This document shows, in pieces, positions 58,191 to 64,000 of a stretch of 64,000 nt of DNA. Source of the stretch: Dendrobium chrysotoxum (taxonomy: Eukaryota > Streptophyta > Magnoliopsida > Asparagales > Orchidaceae); assembly GCA_019925795.1 (NCBI GenBank), contig CM034301.1, positions 51,671,783-51,735,782 of the forward strand. Reading direction: 5' to 3'. The position numbers and the translations under genes were made by a program. Below the pieces are notes generated by a model. The model did not search any database. It was not told where the DNA came from and saw only the letters and a program-made list of their open reading frames with translations. Each line of letters begins with the position of its first letter. The first letter of the stretch is position 1.

Positions 58191-58340
58191 AGATTATGGG
58201 TCGGGTAGTGTTGACCCGAACTCAAATCGGGTTGGGTTCAGGTTAGAAAAAAATGACCCAAAACATGAATCGGGTCGGGTCAAAGTCAGGTTTTACCCAA
58301 ATATGATCTGTTAACATGAATTGACACCCCTATATATTCT

Positions 58341-58540
58341 ATATTATCTAAACATAACATTATCTCACTCCCTTTTGGCCAATCTGGTCTCCTTTTTTGT
58401 CCTCAGTAGAGAGTTTAATATGATAGTTGAGATTATTATACGGATTACTATGCACAAAAGATAGAAGTTCATTGATGATTCCCTATTCATCTTATGTGAT
58501 CATAATGATGAAATTTTTTATCATAAAATTTTATAATTAT
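58341..58540. other. short unique spacer
   Basis: AT-rich sequence between the hAT element and the repeat cassette; nothing recognised. Confidence 0.4.
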
Positions 58541-58542
58541 TG

Positions 58543-61500
58543 CGTCCTGGAATATTCACGACGGTAGAGAAGTATAAAGTTTAACATCTTAGTGTTGTAC
58601 AAAGATCCAACATACAAACAGATGAAAGAGATGGTGTAGTATTCATAAGAGTCACCAAGATTGTTACATGAAAAACCTTGAAAAGAGGAAAAAAGATTGG
58701 GCCTGGCCTAGTTTGAATGAATCCACTATTATTTGTAGTTGATTACAAATGAGGCCCTTCATTGGGGGAAGGCCTTGGCTTGATGTAATAAATATACATA
58801 ATATAAAGTATATTACATGAAGGGACTTCAAAGAATCACTATTGATATATTTGTTTGGTCGATAAAACCATAGTCGGCAGGCGACGAAGGTCAGAAAGAC
58901 CGTAGTTTGGTGATGGTGGTCAGAGGGACCGTAGTTATGAAACCCTTTAAATTTTTAAGATTTTTTTGGTTGACTTAGAGAAGTCTAAATCATAAATCGT
59001 CTTCGCCAGAACATTTGTAATATAGTGTTTTAGCTTCCCTAATTTTTTTATAATTTTTGGGCACTGTTAAAATGTCTTAAGAAATTGATACATATCGATA
59101 CAAATGAGAGTTTTGGGACCGTCAGGCGTTTGTTTTGAAAATTAATTTCACCAAAATTTTCTAAATAAAATAAGTTAATTTATGAATATTTTTTTGTAAT
59201 TTTTGAAATTCTTAAAATAATTTTTATGAATTTCCTACTAAAAATTAATTATTATATATTATTTAATAATAAAAAATAGAAAATATCTTAGAGCATTACA
59301 AGATTTTATAAATTCCCTAAGCATCCCACGGCTAACAGAAAACATTTTAGGAAGTAAGAGAGGAAAAGAGAAGTGAGAGAATAAGAAAATCGGGTTTTAG
59401 GCGACTTCGGGCCATTTTCGTCCATCGACACAGTTGGAAAAGTTGTTCGTCTCGCGGTAAGATACATAATGCTTATCTCAATTTTAAAAAATGTGTAAGT
59501 TTTAGCAAATATTTTAATTAAAATTTTATATCCGTTAGCAAAAAATTGGGATAATTTTGCACCAGTAAAACTTTCACCGCGTAACTTTTTGTATGTTGTA
59601 GAGATTATGATTATGCATATTTTAAATATTTTCTAGAAATTTTTTTAGCGGGGGTTTTGAAACTTACAGGGTTTTATTGAATAGAAAATTATTGGAATGT
59701 TGAAAAATTATGATGTAGTAAAATAAAAGTCTTAAAATATTATTTTACATAATCTCTGGTAATTTGGTAATTTTCTGAAAATGTGCATTTTAACCTAGTT
59801 AAATTTTCTGTTGTCTACCATTATACAACACTATAAAATTTTGATACATGCTCAATTACTCTTTAATTATTATAATGTGATTATATATGTGCACATGTGA
59901 GTAAATGATATCTACTGGGAGCTATAAGGGGCCAGAATCCCTTGAGATTTCGTTTGTGTCAGGGAATTATTGGGAGTTATAAGGGGCTAGAATCCTTTAA
60001 GATTCTGTCTGAGATAGAGATATCTGATATATTCTGGTGTTATAAGCATAAATAAAAAGGGAGTCATAAGGGGCCAGAATCTCTTGAGATTCTATTTGAG
60101 TCCGAGAAATGTGATATAAACTACTCTATGATATGAATTTCAATTTATTCATTTGTTCTGTACTGTTATTTAAATCATAAAATAACTGCTATGCATTTAT
60201 TACATTTTCTAGTTCTGTGATTCTCAATTCAGTGATTTATTTAACTTGTATTTATTTGCTTTTAGATATTTGATTAAATATTTTAAATAAAAAAATATTT
60301 GAAAATTTAGATTAGTTTTTGGGGCTTGTTGAGCTGTTGTAGCTCACTGTGTTTTTACTTCTAGTTTTCAGGATCTGGGAAGGGAAAAGAGGTTGTGGAC
60401 TAGCAGCTCAAAATTAGATCTGAGGTCATATGTATTTTGCACTTTTGATTTTTGTACAGTTATGACTAGTTAAATTTTTAGTTATGTAGCACTTGCTTAT
60501 AGCCATATAATGTAGTGTAGATATTTATTTTGGTGAATGAAAGAAACTTTATGGATGAGTTTTTCAGTATTAGGATATTTTAATAGCTCTGTAGTAAGTC
60601 ATTTATTTTAATGAATATTGACAGAAAATCTAAAATAATTCTAAAACTAGATCTTGGGGTTTGTCTGTTACAGCTCAACACGATAGAACCTATCCTGGTC
60701 GGGTTGGGTTGTGATAGTAGTGGGCGAGGGATAGTCGTTAGAAAAGATCATTTTCTGACGACGGAGGTCAGAAGGATTGCAATCTGGCTATGGAGGTCAG
60801 AAGGACCATAGTCGACGAGCAACAGTGGTCAGAAAGATCGTTATATGGCAACACATATCGGAAGGACAATAGTTGGCGAGTGATGATGGCCAAAAGACCG
60901 TTATCTAGTGAAGGAGATTGGAAGGACCGTAGTCAGTTGGTAATGGTGGTTGGAAGTCCGGCGATGGGCGGAAGTCTAGCATCCGGTAGAAATTCAGCGA
61001 CGAGCGAAAGTTCGACATCAAGTAGAAGTCTGACGAAAGTCCAGTGATGGGCAGAAGTCTGGCGACTGGTGGAAGTTCAACATCGGGTAGAAATCTGATG
61101 ACAAGCGAAAGTTTGGCACCAGGTAGAAGTTCGATGAGAGTCTGGCGATGGATAGAAGTCCTGGGATGGGTGGAAGTCCAGTATCAGGTAGAAATCCGGC
61201 GACGAGCGAAAGTCCAACGTTGGGTAGAAGTTTGACAAAAGTCCAGCGACTGGCAGAAGTCCGTCGACAGGCAAAAATCCGACGTCAAGTAGAAATCTGA
61301 CGACCGGCAGAAATTCGACGTTGGGTAGAAGTCTGAAGAAAGTCCAACGACGGGCAAAAGTCCGGCGACGAGCGGAAGTCTGGCATTGGTCGGTGGCCGA
61401 GAGGTAGTTGAGGAAGAACTTAGTGGAAAGATAAATCTCTATGATTTCTCTTTCTCTCATATCTTCTTTCCCTCCTTACTTGTAGCCCCCCTCAATAAAG

Positions 61501-61990
61501 AATGATGGGTCTATTTATAATTTTCTGAGAGTGGCATGGCTAGTAAATAAGAGGAAGATCAAGGGTACTTTGAGAGTGGTTTGAATGGACGGCCGATATT
61601 AATCCCCTTGATCATGGACCATTCACTAGACATTTGAATGTCTTAATGATATCATAATTTGGTGATATTGGGCTCGTTGGATTCTTCTCGTCGAGCCGCT
61701 CGATTCAACTATAAGCATGTCACGTTTGGAAACCGTTTGTTCATCTAAATTATGGTTTGAACCTTCCAAATATGCTTCGGGTCTTTGATTTGGACTCATT
61801 TTGGCTCAGATTAAGTCGAATTTGGTGTTGTTGGGTTCGTATTTTGGAGACGTTCAGTTCAACTATAAGTTTGCTGAAATCGGAGTTCATATGATTCTGA
61901 ATTTAATTTTAGAAGATTCCAACTTGATTTTGCCTCGAGATTCATGCCCGATCAAAATAATTTTTTGAAGATATATCAGTTGCTCCCTAT
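58543..61990. repeat. minisatellite-bearing repeat cassette, copy 4, split by a solo LTR
   Basis: Leader 58543-58870 matches 3992-4320 (TTGCGTCCTGGAATATTC, gggcctggcc, aatgaggccc, ggggaaggcctt, atagtcggcaggcgac). The minisatellite begins at 58870, is interrupted by the solo LTR 58936-60716, and resumes to about 61400, with a second half-unit type (aagtccggcgacgagcgg). The tail 61480-61990 has ctatttataattttctgagag, ggattcttctcgtcgagccgctcgattcaactataag and a second diverged copy of that line. It is the most complete copy in the window, about 1.67 kb without the insertion. Confidence 0.75.
58936..60716 (+). mobile_element. solo LTR, 1781 bp, TSD GTAGT
   Basis: The ends TATGAAACCC and GGGTTGTGATA are consistent with a TGTGAAACCC...GTGACA LTR in which both terminal bases decayed by C-to-T type change. 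GTAGT flanks both sides (58931-58935 and 60717-60721). Internally it has a repeated line ggagt.ataaggggccagaatc (about 59929, 59969 and 60060) and a poly-A-signal-like region near 60500. No coding sequence or PBS is present. Removing it rejoins the minisatellite. The TGTGAAACCC start resembles Del/Tekay-type Ty3/gypsy LTRs, but lineage is not proven. Confidence 0.82.
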
Positions 61991-62503
61991 TTTCTAACGT
62001 CGAAGCTCTAGAAGTCTGAAAATACATGTCATAATAATTAAAATATCATATATTTACATATCTCTATTTATTTTTATTTAAAATAAATATATATTAATAA
62101 GAGATATATGTATATTAATAAATATCAATATCTATATATTAGTTAATATAAAGTTAATTGTATCCATATATAGAATTGAAAAATCTATGACAATGATATA
62201 TGAATTAAAACGTATACTAATCATGCTCCAATGGAAAGACGTGCCCTTTGAGCATGATTCTGGGATTATTTTTTTATGGGCCCCGCCACCTTTTTTCTTA
62301 AGAGATTTTTTTCATTCATTTTTTCATTTTTTTTGGCCCCGCACTTTTTTTCTCATTCTTTTTTTTTAGAGAGAAATATTTTATTTCTCTTCTTTTAAAG
62401 AATATTTTTTAATATTCTCAGAATATTCTTATTCTTGGAATATTCTTAGAATCTTTTAGAAATATTTCTATTCCTACAAAATATTCCTCCCTAATTTTCA
62501 TCC

Positions 62504-62511
62504 TATAAATA
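62504..62511 (+). promoter_or_regulatory. TATA box in an LTR-like context
   Basis: TATAAATA within catcctataaatacccccc. The sequence before it (repeated gaatattctta words) and after it (pyrimidine-rich, then tandem units) looks like an LTR promoter of a small retroelement. No LTR pair is found in the window. Confidence 0.45.
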
Positions 62512-62576
62512 CCCCCCTAGGGTAATGAAAAATTTACTCCTTCCTCTCTTCCCTTTCTCCCTCTAACTTTCTTATA

Positions 62577-62905
62577 ATTGAGGCATTCCATTATTTTTGA
62601 TAGGTGGCATCCCATACTCAAATTCAATGCTCATCTCTTGTGTAGAAGTTATAATTTTTTAGCCTTATTTTTTCTCTCTCATATTTTTCTTCTTACTACA
62701 GAGGCTTTTCATTATTTTTGATAGGTGATATCCTCTACTCAAATTCAGTGCCCCTCTTTAGTGAAAAAGAAACTTTCTCCTCCTTTCAATCTTTTTTACT
62801 CTGGCTTTTTTCTTACTTTAGAGGCATTCTATTATCTGAGATAGGAGGCATCCCTTATCAAGCTTCAGTGCCCCTTTTTGTGTAGAAGAAGTCATAATGG
62901 AAGTT
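62577..62905 (+). repeat. three tandem units of about 121 bp
   Basis: Units begin at about 62577, 62699 and 62819, each with gaggcattccattatttttgatag, ggcatcc.at.ctcaa.ttca.tgcc and (tgtg)tagaagaa. They lie 65 bp downstream of the TATA box, so would be part of a transcript leader. Confidence 0.75.
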
Positions 62906-63034
62906 TATTCTCTCAATAGAATCCCCTTAATAGATGAAGATCAACTACCTCTTGAATGCAAGGTGATTTGAGAAGATCTGGAGATAATAGTACCCAGGAG
63001 AAGAACCAGTGATCATTAATAGACGAATTGAATT

Positions 63035-63175
63035 TTGGTGATGTTCTAGCAAAAATCTGGCGACGATTGGCAATCAGGCAGAAGTCTGCTAGAGATCGAC
63101 AATCGGGCGAAAGTGTGGTAGCAATCGACTTTTAGGTGGAACTCCAACATCAGTCGATGGCCAGGTGGTGAATTA
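63035..63175. repeat. fragment of the minisatellite cassette
   Basis: Words ggcaatcaggcagaagtctg, gacaatcgggcgaaagt and aacatcagtcgatggccaggtgg repeat the half-unit type of 61.0-61.4 kb and the array end at 4965-5000. Confidence 0.55.
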
Positions 63176-63179
63176 AAGG

Positions 63180-64000
63180 AGACAAAATATGGGGTGTGTT
63201 GCTAATAGCAGCAGAGCGAGAGGTTGATGATGGTTTATATGAGGGGAAGGATCGACAACGGACATTAGGAGAAAGGCTGATGATGACAGGTGTCAATTTA
63301 CATTCTACTAAAGATAATATACACCTATACTAATGTGTACGGATATCAGACATCTCTGACATAAGGGAAAAGCAGTGTGCCTTATTAGTAGTCCATCAAC
63401 ATATTGATAGTGTCAATTGAATGGAGGCTTGATGATAATCAGGTTATAACCTTTCTTTGAAGAAGAAGTTATAGAAAATGTATCAATACACAATAAAGAA
63501 GAGGTCAATTAAATCCACCAAGGATATTTGATCGTTTTGAAGTTTTTTATTGCTTGATGACATTAACTTGTATGGATAATGTCAATATACTTTTAATTTC
63601 AGCTTCTTGTAAAAAATAAATGTATACTTGAACCTAATGTAGAATCTATATAACTCCAATAATATTGTATATGAATTTAAGATTATTGAATAAGCCCAAT
63701 ACTTATTTCTCACTTGCTTATCTTCCAAAGTAAATTTGTCTTATGCCTTTTGAGGCTTTTTAGCCTGCTAAGGTCTTTGTATAACTGTATATTTTGAGGT
63801 TTTTTAGTCTTATAAAGTTTTTAAATAAGTGATGACCCTATCAATCACTTGCTATCATGGAATCTTTCTAGTGAGGACCTTGTCCACTACTAGCTTTTCT
63901 TTAAGGCTACTTTATGAGTATACCTTTTTAGGTTTATTTCAGAGCATTACTTGATAACATTAAGAGAAATTCGTAAGGGATATTTGACCTATCTAAGATT
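63180..64000. other. no gene recognised
   Basis: AT-rich sequence to the window end. A diverged pair of lines gaggctttttagcctgctaag and gaggttttttagtcttataaag (63751 and 63796) is the only repeat seen. Confidence 0.4.

Larger units (their letters stand above)
53608..58332 (+). mobile_element. hAT transposon, 4725 bp, perfect 13-bp TIR, TSD TATATTCT
   Basis: Left end TAGGGGTGTCAAT and right end ATTGACACCCCTA are exact inverted repeats. TATATTCT flanks it at 53600-53607 and 58333-58340. Subterminal zones (53625-53790 and 58195-58290) are dense in CGGGT/ACCCG words. The interior has transposase fragments (55853-56922) and a nested CACTA. The end sequence matches the 756-bp element at 18893-19648, which this type of transposase probably mobilised. 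The C-terminal hAT dimerisation region is absent, so the copy is not autonomous. Confidence 0.95.

Noticed and set aside
58543..61990. LTR call with a TSD for the minisatellite cassette
   Set aside because: A possible AATTA pair at the flanks exists, but the ends are not canonical and the other copies do not confirm it.

Overview
The window looks like intergenic heterochromatin from a large, AT-rich flowering-plant genome. The evidence is the repeat content: plant-lineage Ty3/gypsy and Ty1/copia retrotransposons, hAT, CACTA, PIF/Harbinger-like and Mutator-like elements, tRNA-type SINEs and long AT microsatellites. I see no convincing complete host gene and cannot name the species. No bacterial operon, CRISPR array, rRNA or functional tRNA gene is visible.

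Layout. 0-9.7 kb: a degenerate tandem array, a possible 5' end of a host gene on the minus strand (about 383-690), a cluster of small MITEs with visible target-site duplications (TSDs), a minisatellite-bearing repeat cassette (3.99-5.02 kb), two copia remnants on opposite strands, and two related SINEs. 9.7-20.9 kb: a decayed Ty3/gypsy element with a short LTR. A 5.47-kb solo LTR sits in its gag (TSD GGTAA) and a 756-bp non-autonomous hAT in its pol (TSD TATTTAAG). 20.9-26.6 kb: diverged cassette copies and sequence with no recognisable gene. 26.6-53.4 kb: a very large Tat-lineage Ty3/gypsy element with a 6.6-kb 5' LTR, PBS, gag-protease-RT-RNase H-archaeal-type RNase H-integrase in one long frame broken by stops, a 4.9-kb 3' non-coding region built of several tandem repeats, and a rearranged 3' LTR fused to a gag fragment. 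53.6-58.3 kb: a hAT transposon with perfect 13-bp TIRs and 8-bp TSD, carrying a broken transposase into which a 1.16-kb CACTA element inserted (TSD AGG). 58.5-64 kb: another cassette copy split by a 1.78-kb solo LTR (TSD GTAGT), then an LTR-like TATA region with 121-bp tandem repeats and a last cassette fragment.

The most informative content is the insertion stratigraphy. At least four nestings are supported by target-site duplications. The 5.47-kb solo LTR belongs to the same superfamily as the 26.6-53.4 kb element, so one lineage has colonised this locus at least twice. The element's LTRs are nearly identical at their 5' ends, yet its coding frame carries about ten stops; most fit C-to-T or G-to-A changes, and one is confirmed against a second copy in the window.

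Limits: all alignments and counts were made by eye. Lineage names rest on recognisable domains, not on a database search.
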